DNA of 64,000 nt from Paenibacillus sp. MSJ-34 (GCF_018918005.1 NZ_JAHLPR010000009.1:62001-126000), one strand, 5' to 3'; counted from the stretch's first letter, positions 1 to 8,554 are shown. The notes: generated by a model not told the origin, from the letters alone. Made by a program: numbers and translations.

Positions 1-2
1 GG

Positions 3-2615
3 GCGCAGGAGTATCGTTATATTGTTGAAGGCATCAATCCCGGCAAAAATTATGACTTTATTATTAAGGCCGTAGGAAGAAGGGATAATTCCGCGCCGAT
101 CGAAGTCAGTACGCTGGGAGGACCTGTCGAGCATGAACCGCCTTCCGCGCCGACGGATTTGCAAGGAACGGGAGTATCGGCTTTCCAAATTAATTTGACC
201 TGGACTGCGTCGCCGGGCGCGATCGCGCCTTCGGGATACCATGTCTACCGCAACGGCGCCAGAATCGGAACGACAACCGGGACATCCTATAACGATCTCG
301 GTTTGCAGCCGGATACGTCGTACCGGTATGTCGTGAAAGCCTTTAATGCCGAGGACATCGAATCGCTGGCAAGCAATGAAGCCGTCGTGAGGACGAAACA
401 GGCGCCGGCGGGCGAAGGCCCTCATAAAGCGTTCCCGCAGCATACCGCCTATGCCGGAGGTTCGATTAAACCGAACCATGTGACGCAGGAACAAATGGAT
501 CGGACCGTCGCCCGGTTGTACGATGAGTGGAAAGCGAAATATTTGAAAAAGCACCCGTATCTTCCGGAGTCGGAACCCGATCAATACTATGTATGGTATG
601 CCGACGGAGATTGGTTTGAAGAAGAGTATGACGAAGACTTGGGCGTGAACTATTGGGCCACCACCGTATCCGAAGCGCATGGCTACGGAATGCTGATCAC
701 CGCCTTGATGGCCGGGCACGACCCGGACGCGAAGCAATATTTTGACGGCATGTTCCGTTATTTCAAAGCGCATCCGAGCGAGATCAATCCGAATTTGATG
801 GCATGGAGGCAAGGCGATACAGGCACGGCCATCATCGATGTTTCCGGCGTCGATTCGGCTACCGACGGAGATATGGATATCGCTTATGCGTTATTGCTGG
901 CCGACAGCCAATGGGGCAGCGGCGGAGAGATCGATTATTTGGCGGAAGCCAAAAAAGTGATTATTGCAATTATGGAAAGCGAAGTGAACCGCAGCGATTG
1001 GATGCTTAGAATCGCCGATTGGGCTTCGAGCGGGAAATGGGCTTCCGCAACCCGCCCTTCCGACTTCATGCTGCAGCATATGAAGGACTACCGCAATGTG
1101 ACGGGCGACAGCAATTGGGATCGGGTCGTCGATACGACGTATACGATCATTAACGATTTGTATCGTAATTACAGCCCGAATGCGGGCTTGCTGCCCGATT
1201 TCGTCTTGAAGAGCGGCGGCAAGTTCGTTCCTGCGGAACCGTATTTCCTGGAATCGGAATATGACGGGGATTATAACTACAACTCTTCCCGCACGCCTTG
1301 GCGAATCGGCACCGATTATCTCGTGACGGGAGATGCGCGGGCGAAGGAACAGCTTCGTACGCTGAACGGCTGGATTCGCGGCATCACGGGGGGCGAACCG
1401 AATCGGATTCGGGCCGGATATAAGCTGGACGGTTCGGAAGCGATTGCGGATTACGAGGATATTACCTTCTCCGCTCCGCTCATGGTGAGCGCGATGATCG
1501 ATTCGTCCAATCAGGAATGGCTGAACAAATTATGGGATTACAATGCGGCGGTGCCGACGGAAGAAGACGTCTATTTCGGCAACAACCTGCGTTTGCTCAG
1601 CATGATTGTCGTATCCGGCAACTGGTGGTCGCCGACGGTTGTGGATACCGAGGCGCCTACGGAACCGACCATCGAAAGAGCGGAGGCGGTATCCGGTACG
1701 GCGGTCGATTTGAAGTGGACCCCGGCCACCGACAATTTGGGCGTCGCGGGCTACAAGATCTACCGCAACGACGTTGAGATCGCATCGACGTCGAAGACGG
1801 AATATCGAGACACGGGACTGACCCCTGGCACAACGTATAGATATTTTGTCGTCGCGTACGATGCGGCGGGCAACATGTCGAAAATAAGCAATGTGAGAAT
1901 CGTGACGACATGGAAGTCTTCTAGCGGTGGAGGCGGAGGCAGCGGAAGCAGCGGCGGAACCGGCGGCGGAAGCGGGTCGGCGCCGAAACCGTCCGATCCC
2001 GGGAAAAAGCCGGAAGTAACGCCGGAGCCGGGTACGAAACCGGAAACGCCGAACCCGGCGAAGAAAAGCTTCCATGATGTAGGCGATCGATACGCATGGG
2101 CGAAAGAAGCGATCGAAGAACTGGCTGCCGCAGGGATTATCAAAGGAACGTCGGACACCACCTTCGAGCCCGGCAAACGCATTACGAGAGCCGACTTTAT
2201 TTTGCTGCTGGTGCGACTTTTCGGTCTCGAGGCCGATTTCGACAGCAATTTCGATGATGTCGGTTCGGACTCATATTATTACGATGCATTAGGCATCGCC
2301 AAGAAACTGGGCATTGCCAAAGGAGTCGGCGGCAACAATTTCAATCCGAACGCGGAAATTTCCAGGCAGGATATGATGGTGCTGACCGCAAGATTGTTGA
2401 AGCAAGCCGGGGAATTGACCGGCAGCGGATCCGCCGCCGACTTGGGCCAATTTGCGGATGCCGCCAAGGTGGCGGAATATGCCGCGGATAGTGTGGCGGC
2501 TCTAGTCAAGGAAGGCATCGTCGAGGGCGACGGCAACGCCATTCGTCCGAAAGAAACGGCAACGAGAGCGGAAGTGGCGGTCTTCATTTATAGAATCTAT
2601 AAAAAATATCTTTAA
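3..2615 (+). CDS. S-layer-anchored GH8 glycoside hydrolase with FN3 domains (5' end outside window)
   Basis: The frame is open from base 3, so the start lies upstream; 870 residues are visible. In order: the end of one fibronectin type III domain (about 1-45), a second FN3 (about 47-135), a glycoside hydrolase family 8 domain (about 140-545), a third FN3 (about 555-640), a Gly/Ser then Pro/Lys-rich linker, and three SLH repeats (about 697-870). The GH8 signature residues are present: Glu224 in SEAHGYGM (general acid position) and the ATDGDMDIAY stretch with Asp290. GH8 covers chitosanases, endoglucanases and xylanases; the order of motifs and the closing SGNWW resemble Bacillus chitosanase/glucanase enzymes, but the substrate cannot be fixed from sequence. 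The SLH repeats imply attachment to secondary wall polymer, so it acts on the cell surface. Confidence 0.9.
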   Translation, partial: AQEYRYIVEGINPGKNYDFIIKAVGRRDNSAPIEVSTLGGPVEHEPPSAPTDLQGTGVSAFQINLTWTASPGAIAPSGYHVYRNGARIGTTTGTSYNDLGLQPDTSYRYVVKAFNAEDIESLASNEAVVRTKQAPAGEGPHKAFPQHTAYAGGSIKPNHVTQEQMDRTVARLYDEWKAKYLKKHPYLPESEPDQYYVWYADGDWFEEEYDEDLGVNYWATTVSEAHGYGMLITALMAGHDPDAKQYFDGMFRYFKAHPSEINPNLMAWRQGDTGTAIIDVSGVDSATDGDMDIAYALLLADSQWGSGGEIDYLAEAKKVIIAIMESEVNRSDWMLRIADWASSGKWASATRPSDFMLQHMKDYRNVTGDSNWDRVVDTTYTIINDLYRNYSPNAGLLPDFVLKSGGKFVPAEPYFLESEYDGDYNYNSSRTPWRIGTDYLVTGDARAKEQLRTLNGWIRGITGGEPNRIRAGYKLDGSEAIADYEDITFSAPLMVSAMIDSSNQEWLNKLWDYNAAVPTEEDVYFGNNLRLLSMIVVSGNWWSPTVVDTEAPTEPTIERAEAVSGTAVDLKWTPATDNLGVAGYKIYRNDVEIASTSKTEYRDTGLTPGTTYRYFVVAYDAAGNMSKISNVRIVTTWKSSSGGGGGSGSSGGTGGGSGSAPKPSDPGKKPEVTPEPGTKPETPNPAKKSFHDVGDRYAWAKEAIEELAAAGIIKGTSDTTFEPGKRITRADFILLLVRLFGLEADFDSNFDDVGSDSYYYDALGIAKKLGIAKGVGGNNFNPNAEISRQDMMVLTARLLKQAGELTGSGSAADLGQFADAAKVAEYAADSVAALVKEGIVEGDGNAIRPKETATRAEVAVFIYRIYKKYL

Positions 2616-2621
2616 ATCCAA

Positions 2622-2648
2622 AGGACCCGGGACTTGATCTCGGGTCCT
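2622..2648 (+). terminator. Stem-loop after the GH8 gene
   Basis: AGGACCCG at 2622-2629 pairs perfectly with CGGGTCCT at 2641-2648 across an 11-base loop, seven bases after the stop codon. No U-run follows, so it may be a weak terminator or a 3'-end stabilising hairpin. Confidence 0.4.
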
Positions 2649-2681
2649 CAGTCTGTTGATATACGCGGACGGGCTAAACGT

Positions 2682-2869
2682 ATGATGTACAAAATACAAC
2701 ATTTCCTCCTCTTTTCGCTCAGTGAATGCGCCTATGTTGTACCAAATACAACATTTTGGAGAAAAACAAAGGGAAAGGGGCCTCCCTGTTGCGATTATGT
2801 TGTATAAAATGCAGGATACTCCCCTGTTCCGGCTGTTCAACCCCATTAATGTTGCACTTTATACAACTT
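2682..2869. repeat. Four-palindrome element, 21-bp family, copy A
   Basis: Four 21-bp imperfect palindromes start at 2682, 2734, 2797 and 2849, that is 52, 63 and 52 bp apart. The general form is a left arm ATGTTGTAC, a 3-bp A/T-rich centre and a right arm ATACAACAT, with scattered changes. Palindrome 4 reverse-complemented matches palindrome 1 at about 16 of 21 positions. The 31, 42 and 31 bp between them are not obviously conserved. The same spacing set occurs at 55087-55274. It lies in the gap between convergent genes, and no gene is apparent in it. Confidence 0.85.
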
Positions 2870-3002
2870 AGCCATCCGGATTCAGGTTGTTCGGAGAACG
2901 GAAAGCGTCTCATAGTCGGGTTTTAGGCTTTTTTGTAACTTGGTCTTCCTTCCGCTAAGATTCACTTTTTATCCGACCCTTGCTATTGTTGTTGCATCCC
3001 TT

Positions 3003-3064
3003 CCCTTCTGTCGATATCCCTCTCGTTCAGATCATCCTGATTGACCGGGATATCGACAGAAGGG
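3003..3064. repeat. Inverted pair of a 28-bp dispersed repeat
   Basis: The unit at 3003-3030 begins CCCTTCTGTCGATATCCC, and its inverted partner occupies 3037-3064. The outer 18 bases of the two arms are exact reverse complements, with partial pairing continuing inward. Related units occur at 41964-42078 and 42289-42316. No U-run follows on either strand, so it is not read as a terminator; the helicase terminator lies just beyond. Confidence 0.8.
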
Positions 3065-3088
3065 GGGAGAAAGAAGATGCCGGGAACG

Positions 3089-3114
3089 TCAAAAAGAGCC
3101 CCGAGAGGCTCTTT
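3089..3114 (-). terminator. Rho-independent terminator of the helicase gene
   Basis: On the minus strand AAAGAGCC (3114-3107) pairs with GGCTCTTT (3100-3093) over a six-base loop and is followed directly by Ts. It sits about 30 bases beyond the helicase stop codon. Confidence 0.85.
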
Positions 3115-3144
3115 CCTTGTCCGGGCTGCACGGCATGCGCGTGC

Positions 3145-4524
3145 CTAGCGCCGTCCGCCGCGCTCGCCGCCTCGGCTGCGGCTGCGGCGCTCGCTTGCGC
3201 GCGGCATTCCGCCGCCGCGCGCATCCCCGCGGGCAGCGCCGCGCTTGCCCGCGCCCCGGCCCGGCGCGGCGCCTGCGGCATCCCGCGCCCGCGCCGTTTG
3301 CGTCAGCGCCTGCGGCCGCTGACGCACCGTCTTGCGCCCGGCCGCAGGACCGGGCGCATTCGCGCGCCCCGCCTTCGGCGCAGGGGCGCCGTCCCGCTCG
3401 GCCGCGTCCGGGCCGAGCTTGCGCCGCGGCAGCGTCATGCGGATGCCGCGCTCGATCGTCTCGAGCGCTGCCCGGTCTTTCGCTGCCGCGAACGTTACCG
3501 CCATGCCGGTTTGCCCGGCACGGCCCGTGCGCCCGATGCGGTGTATGTAGCTTTCCGCATCCGGCGGAATATCGTAGTTGAAGACATGCGTTACGCCTTC
3601 AACGTCAAGTCCCCGTGCCGCCACATCGGTGGCGACCAATAATTGCAGTTTCGCTTCGCGAAACCGCTTCATCACCTGTTCGCGCTTCGCCTGCGACAGA
3701 TCGCCGTGCAATTCGTCCGCGGCGTAGCCCCGCTCCTGCAGCGCCTGATTCAGCGTGCTCGCGCGCCGCTTCGTCCGGCAAAACACGACCGCCAGATACG
3801 GCCGGTACTGGTCGATCAGCTTGCACAAATCGTCTTGCTTCGCCCGATCCGTTGTCTGGACGACGATTTGTTTAATTTCCGAGAGCGTCACCTGCTTCGC
3901 GCGGATTCGCACCTCCTGCGGGTTGCGCAGCACTTGCTGCGCCAATTGGCGCACCTGCTGCGGCATCGTCGCCGAGAACAGCAGCGTCTGCCGCTTGGCG
4001 GGCGTCTGGGCGAGAATCGCCTCCACTTCGGGGAGGAAGCCCATATGCAGCATCTGATCCGCTTCATCGAGCACCAGCACTTTCAGCTTGCCGAGCGAGA
4101 TCGATCCGCGGCGCAAATGGTCGAGCAGACGGCCCGGCGTCGCCACGACGAGATGGACTGCGCCTTCAAGCTTGCGCAGCTGCCGCTCCACATCTTGGCC
4201 GCCGTATGCGGCCAGAACGCGCGCGCCAACGGCCGGGGCAAGCTTCTTCAGCTCTGCCGTAATCTGAATGGCCAATTCCCGCGTCGGCGTCAGAATAAGG
4301 CCTTGCACCGCATCGCTTCCCGGATTGATTCGCTCCAGCATCGGCAGCGCGAAGGCAAGCGTTTTCACCGTTCCGGTCTGCGCTTCCGCGATCAAATCGG
4401 TGCCGGCAGCGGCGTAAGGTATGGCCTCCCGCTGAATCGGCGTCGGCTGCACGATGCCGTTCGCGCGCAGAACCTCCGCCAATTCATCGCGGACTCCCAA
4501 AGATTGAAAAGTTGTACTACTCAT
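3145..4524 (-). CDS. DEAD-box RNA helicase with Gly-to-Val change in Walker A
   Basis: 459-residue ATP-dependent RNA helicase of the DEAD-box family, expected in RNA unwinding, ribosome assembly or RNA decay in the cytosol. The Q motif (QPTPIQ, about 26-31), PTRELA, TPGRLLD, DEAD (153-156), SATMP, CRTKRR, DVAARGLD and HRIGRTGRAG are all present. Motif I reads AQTGTVKT instead of AQTGTGKT: Val53 (codon 4366-4368, GTG) replaces the conserved P-loop glycine, while Lys54 and Thr55 remain. A glycine codon there would differ by one base. The last 90 residues are an Arg/Gly/Ala-rich basic tail typical of RNA-binding extensions, encoded by very GC-rich DNA. Start ATG 4524 follows GAGGGAG. Its precise paralogue identity (CshA-like or other) is uncertain. 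Confidence 0.93.
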   Translation of the reverse strand: MSSTTFQSLGVRDELAEVLRANGIVQPTPIQREAIPYAAAGTDLIAEAQTGTVKTLAFALPMLERINPGSDAVQGLILTPTRELAIQITAELKKLAPAVGARVLAAYGGQDVERQLRKLEGAVHLVVATPGRLLDHLRRGSISLGKLKVLVLDEADQMLHMGFLPEVEAILAQTPAKRQTLLFSATMPQQVRQLAQQVLRNPQEVRIRAKQVTLSEIKQIVVQTTDRAKQDDLCKLIDQYRPYLAVVFCRTKRRASTLNQALQERGYAADELHGDLSQAKREQVMKRFREAKLQLLVATDVAARGLDVEGVTHVFNYDIPPDAESYIHRIGRTGRAGQTGMAVTFAAAKDRAALETIERGIRMTLPRRKLGPDAAERDGAPAPKAGRANAPGPAAGRKTVRQRPQALTQTARARDAAGAAPGRGAGKRGAARGDARGGGMPRASERRSRSRGGERGGRR

Positions 4525-4643
4525 GAATTAGCTCCCTCATTAGGTTATTTGTTCGTTGTTCATCAAGAAGTCCTTTCGCATCGCAAGCACATTCTATTTT
4601 ATCATTGTACCATGAAGGGGCGAAAAACATGACGGCAAGTCAA

Positions 4644-4687
4644 TGTGAAGTGATTCACAGACTATTTTTAGCCGGAAAGGGCACAAT
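4644..4687 (+). promoter_or_regulatory. CRP/FNR-type palindrome with candidate -10, upstream of NSS transporter 1
   Basis: TGTGAAGTGATTCACA at 4644-4659 is a perfect TGTGA-N6-TCACA palindrome. CACAAT at 4682-4687 could be a -10 box. A start near 4693-4694 would put the palindrome centre at about -41.5 to -42.5, the class II activator position. The centre is TG rather than the TA typical of Bacillus Fnr, so the identity of the regulator is open. Confidence 0.5.
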
Positions 4688-4722
4688 GAAACAAAAACCG
4701 AACGCAAAGGGAAGAATACAAC

Positions 4723-6090
4723 GTGGCGACCGACTCTACGAATCAAGCCAGGAAGAAACAGGCTCAAGGTGCGGACACCTTCAGTTCATTCGGATTTATT
4801 ATGGCGGCCATCGGCAGTGCCGTCGGGTTGGGCAATATGTGGAAATTCCCCTATATTACCGGCATGTACGGAGGGGGCGCTTTTCTCGTTTTATTTATCG
4901 TTTGCCTGCTGCTGATCGGCCTTCCGATTTTGCTGGCGGAAATGGCGCTCGGCCGCGCAGGGCGAGGAGATGCCGTCACCTCATATCATGCGCTTGCCAA
5001 GAAAGGACAGAAGATTTGGGGAGTGTTCGGACTTCTCTCCGTCATCGCTTCCTTCCTCATTCTTTGCTATTATTCCGTCGTAACCGGGTGGACGATGCAT
5101 TATGCGGTCGCTTCGCTTACAGGCAATTTATTTCGGGGCGGCCAGCAGTATGCCGAGCATTTCGCCTCGTTCACCGCGGGAACGAGTCCCCTGTTGTATC
5201 AGCTCCTTGCCGTTGCGGGAACCGGATGGGTCATCGCCAGAGGGGTCACGAGCGGGATCGAGAAATTCAATAAAATTATGATACCGAGCCTGGGCATCAT
5301 TTTACTATTATTAATGCTTCGAGCGTTATGGCTGCCGAATGCCGGCGCAGGCGCATCCTTCTTCCTGCAGCCCGATTTCTCGAAATTATCGGTAATATCG
5401 GCGCTTGTTGCGCTCGGACAAGCTTTCTATTCGTTATCGCTCGGCATGGGAGCGATGGTGACGTACGGCAGCTATGTCGATGCGAAGCAATCGCTCGGCA
5501 GAGCGGCGATTGCGGTCGGAGCCGGGAATATCGTCTATGGGCTGATCGCGGGCCTAATCATATTTCCGACAACGTATGCGTTTGGCCTGCAAGCGGCCCA
5601 AGGGCCCGGGCTTGTTTTCATCGTTTTGCCTTCCGCCTTTTCCGGCATGCCCTTCGGCTATCTATTCGGCGGATTGTTTTTCATATTACTTGCCACCGCA
5701 GCTTTCACTTCGCTCGTATCGCTGCTTGAGGTCCCCGTCGCCTTTACGATCAAGCATTGGGGCTGGAGCAGGAAGACGTCCGTACTCGTGCTATGCGTCA
5801 CGATTTATGCGATCAGCGTTCCAACCTCCTTATCGGTCGGCGGGGCGCTCTCGAACTGGATGCTTGCAGGCAAGCCGCTGTTCGATTTCCTCGATTTCTT
5901 CGCCTCCAATTTGCTGCTGCCGATTGCCGGCTTGGCGGTCACTTTATTTATCGGCTATGCCGCCCGCAAAGGCGCGGAGGAGCCAAGGCTCGGGCCCGGA
6001 ACGTTCCGGCTGTGGATGTTTCTCCTCCGGTATATCGTTCCGGTCTTCGTGACACTCATTTTCCTTTATTCGATGGGAGTGTTTGGGTAA
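4723..6090 (+). CDS. Neurotransmitter:sodium symporter family transporter (first of tandem pair)
   Basis: 455-residue polytopic membrane protein of the NSS/SNF family, which imports amino acids with sodium (LeuT and MhsT are bacterial members). The family signature is clear: AAIGSAVGLGNMWKFPYITG in the unwound TM1, then LLAEMALGRAGRGD. About 11 hydrophobic segments are present, as in MhsT, rather than the 12 of eukaryotic members. The GTG start at 4723 follows AAAGGGA about nine bases upstream. A closely similar paralogue starts three bases after the stop codon, so the two are probably co-transcribed. The amino acid transported cannot be told from sequence. Confidence 0.92.
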   Translation: MATDSTNQARKKQAQGADTFSSFGFIMAAIGSAVGLGNMWKFPYITGMYGGGAFLVLFIVCLLLIGLPILLAEMALGRAGRGDAVTSYHALAKKGQKIWGVFGLLSVIASFLILCYYSVVTGWTMHYAVASLTGNLFRGGQQYAEHFASFTAGTSPLLYQLLAVAGTGWVIARGVTSGIEKFNKIMIPSLGIILLLLMLRALWLPNAGAGASFFLQPDFSKLSVISALVALGQAFYSLSLGMGAMVTYGSYVDAKQSLGRAAIAVGAGNIVYGLIAGLIIFPTTYAFGLQAAQGPGLVFIVLPSAFSGMPFGYLFGGLFFILLATAAFTSLVSLLEVPVAFTIKHWGWSRKTSVLVLCVTIYAISVPTSLSVGGALSNWMLAGKPLFDFLDFFASNLLLPIAGLAVTLFIGYAARKGAEEPRLGPGTFRLWMFLLRYIVPVFVTLIFLYSMGVFG

Positions 6091-6093
6091 CCC

Positions 6094-7437
6094 GTGGGAC
6101 ATTCGAAGAAGCAACATAAAGGATCGGCCGGCGAGCGTTTCAGCTCGGCCGGATTTATATTGGCGGCGATCGGAAGCGCGGTCGGCCTCGGCAACATGTG
6201 GAAATTCCCTTATATTACCGGGCAGAACGGAGGAGCCGCCTTTTTCCTCATTTTTCTTGCGTTCCTTGCCATCATCGGGCTTCCGGTCTTGCTCGCGGAG
6301 CTGACGATCGGCCGCGGAGGCCGCGGGGATGCCGCCGCATCGTTCCGCAATTTGAGCAACCGTCCCTTTTGGCATTCCATCGGCCTTTTGCTTGTGCTCG
6401 GGTCGTTTTTCATTTTGACGTTTTATAGCGTCGTCGCAGGCTGGACCATTCATTACGCCGTACAATCGCTCGGCGGCGGGCTGTACCGCAGCGCGGATTA
6501 CGGCGCCGTATTCGAACGGTTTACAGGCGGAGCGATGCCTGTCGTCTGGCTTGTCGTCGTCCTTGCAGGAACATGCTGGATCGTCATGCGCGGCGTGTCG
6601 GGCGGGATCGAAAAATTCAACAATGTCGTCATCCCCGGCCTATTCATACTTTTGCTGCTGTTAATGGGGTACGCGCTGACGCTTCCCGGGGCGGGCGCGG
6701 GGATCCGTTTTTTTCTAAAGCCGGAATTTTCCGAATTGACAGTTCAATCCGTTCTGATGGCGCTCGGGCAAGCGTTCTTCTCGCTCTCCGTCGGATCGGG
6801 GGCGATGATGACCTACGGATCCTATACGGACCAGAGGCAGTCATTGGGCGGGGCGGCGATCGCTATCGGAAGCGGGAATGCGCTGTACGCTCTCATGGCG
6901 GGGCTCATTATTTTTCCGACGACGTTCTCCTTCGGCATCGAGCCGGCTTCCGGACCGGGGCTCGTCTTTATAGCGCTGCCGGCCGCGTTCTCGTCGATGC
7001 CCTTCGGCAGCTTGTTCGGCGGTTTATTTTTTGTTTTGCTCGCGATCGCAGCGCTGACATCTGCCGTTTCGCTGTTGGAAGTGCCGGTCGCATATGCGAT
7101 GAACCGGTGGGGCCGGACCCGCGGCAAAACGGCGGTGGCCGTTACCGCCGCTTGCTTTGCCGTTGCGCTGCCTTGCGCTTTGTCGGCCGGGGGAGTCTGG
7201 AGCGGGGTCAAGGCGGGAGGAAGAACGATATTCGAGTGGGTCGATTTTATTACCTCGAATATAATGCTGCCGGCAGGAGGCCTCATCATTACCGTGTTCG
7301 CCGGCTACGTCTGGGACCAAGCGGGCAAAGAGGCGGGATTGACCGCCGTATGGTACCGGCTTTGGATTGTTACGCTTCGTTATATCGCGCCGGTGCTGAT
7401 CCTTCTTATTTTTTTATATTCCACCGGAATCATATAA
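6094..7437 (+). CDS. Neurotransmitter:sodium symporter family transporter (second of tandem pair)
   Basis: 447-residue NSS-family sodium:amino-acid symporter, collinear with its upstream neighbour and sharing the GLGNMWKFPYITG segment, the LLAELTIGRGGRGD motif and the FSLSVGSGAMMTYGSY region. It arose by tandem duplication, but the two have diverged along their whole length, which suggests different substrates or affinities. Start GTG 6094 lies three bases after the preceding stop; GGGAGTG inside the end of the first gene could serve as ribosome binding site. No clear terminator follows. Confidence 0.92.
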   Translation: MGHSKKQHKGSAGERFSSAGFILAAIGSAVGLGNMWKFPYITGQNGGAAFFLIFLAFLAIIGLPVLLAELTIGRGGRGDAAASFRNLSNRPFWHSIGLLLVLGSFFILTFYSVVAGWTIHYAVQSLGGGLYRSADYGAVFERFTGGAMPVVWLVVVLAGTCWIVMRGVSGGIEKFNNVVIPGLFILLLLLMGYALTLPGAGAGIRFFLKPEFSELTVQSVLMALGQAFFSLSVGSGAMMTYGSYTDQRQSLGGAAIAIGSGNALYALMAGLIIFPTTFSFGIEPASGPGLVFIALPAAFSSMPFGSLFGGLFFVLLAIAALTSAVSLLEVPVAYAMNRWGRTRGKTAVAVTAACFAVALPCALSAGGVWSGVKAGGRTIFEWVDFITSNIMLPAGGLIITVFAGYVWDQAGKEAGLTAVWYRLWIVTLRYIAPVLILLIFLYSTGII

Positions 7438-7594
7438 TCGTCGCTTCTTCTCCTTTGGTTCACTTCCGGATTCGTATAAGCTGCAACTTTTCCCGAAACG
7501 ATTTCGTTTAATAGATTGGGTAAGGACAGAACAACATAGAGAGGCCGTTTCCTTGGCGGAAGCGGGCATAGCAAACAACGAAGGAGGTTTCATC

Positions 7595-8554
7595 ATGAAG
7601 AAAGTGAACAAAGTACTTACGTTAGGCGCGCTGCTGGCGATGACAGCGATTCCTATGGCCGCGCAAGCTCAAGGGCCGGTTCAAGCGCCGGCCAATCAGG
7701 CGGCGAGCCAGGCGATTGTGGATACGAAGCTATCCGGAACCGAAGGGAAGATTTCGGACGTTAACTTTACGAAAGACGGCAAACGCATCACGGTCAAAGG
7801 CCAAGGCTTAACGCCGCAGGATCCGGGCGAAATTATACTTAACATTACGAAAGACACCGTGATTGTAGACGAGAACGGGAAGAAAATATCTTTGCAGAAA
7901 ATCGTGAAAAAAGATATGAAAGTGAAAGCATACTATGGGCCGAAAATGACGAGAAGCCTTCCGCCGATCGGTACGGCGGACAAAATCGTAGCGGTCAAGG
8001 ATAAGAAGGAAGAAGATAAAGACTTGGGAACGAAAGGCGTCATCGTGAACGCGAACAACGGCCGTTTGACGGTGATGGGTTCCGGTTTGACGGAGTCGAG
8101 TCAGGAGGTCATCATCCTGGGCGTTACGGACCAAACGAAAATCGTCGACCGCGACGGCAAAGAATTGCCGAAAGAAGCTTTGAAAGAAAATACGAAAATC
8201 AAAGCGTACTACGGTCCGATGCTGGCGCTGAGCATGCCGCCGATGGGAACGGCCGAGAAAATCGTCGTGCTGGACGAAACGGATAAAGTCGAAGGAAACG
8301 TCGTTTTCGCCGCGCAAAACGAGAAACACGCCATCGTGCATGTCGATGCCAAAGCGGACGGCAAAATCGACAACGACGTTGTGTTGAACGTAACCGGCAA
8401 AACGAATATTTTCAAAGTGAACGGCGAAAAAGTGGAATTGTCCGACTTGAAGCCCGGAACGAAAGTCGTCGGCTACTACGCTCCTGTTTCCGACAAAGCG
8501 ACGAAACCAGCGCTAAGCAAGGCCGAAGTGATCATCGTGCAAGAGAACAATTAA
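7595..8554 (+). CDS. Secreted protein with three internal repeats, function unknown
   Basis: 319 residues with a classical signal peptide (basic N-terminus, hydrophobic core, AQAQ cleavage region near residue 25). The mature part is three repeats of about 80-90 residues (about 50-130, 145-225, 228-319). Each pairs a beta-rich half with a motif like KVKAYYGP followed by a proline-containing turn (SLPPIGTA, SMPPMGTA) and KIVV. The third repeat is the most diverged. No catalytic residues, lipobox, sortase motif or SLH domain are seen, so it is probably a soluble exported or wall-associated protein. Start ATG 7595 follows GAAGGAGG; an upstream in-frame start at 7553 has no such signal. I do not recognise the family. 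Confidence 0.85.
   Translation: MKKVNKVLTLGALLAMTAIPMAAQAQGPVQAPANQAASQAIVDTKLSGTEGKISDVNFTKDGKRITVKGQGLTPQDPGEIILNITKDTVIVDENGKKISLQKIVKKDMKVKAYYGPKMTRSLPPIGTADKIVAVKDKKEEDKDLGTKGVIVNANNGRLTVMGSGLTESSQEVIILGVTDQTKIVDRDGKELPKEALKENTKIKAYYGPMLALSMPPMGTAEKIVVLDETDKVEGNVVFAAQNEKHAIVHVDAKADGKIDNDVVLNVTGKTNIFKVNGEKVELSDLKPGTKVVGYYAPVSDKATKPALSKAEVIIVQENN

Noticed and set aside
2734-2869. Short open frames across the 21-bp palindromes (products such as MLYFVQH)
   Set aside because: The frames arise from ATGTTGTAC repeats on both strands, lack ribosome binding sites and differ between copies.
3003-3064. Reading the 18-bp perfect hairpin as a terminator
   Set aside because: No T-run on either side; a normal terminator lies at 3089-3114, and the unit recurs as a dispersed repeat.
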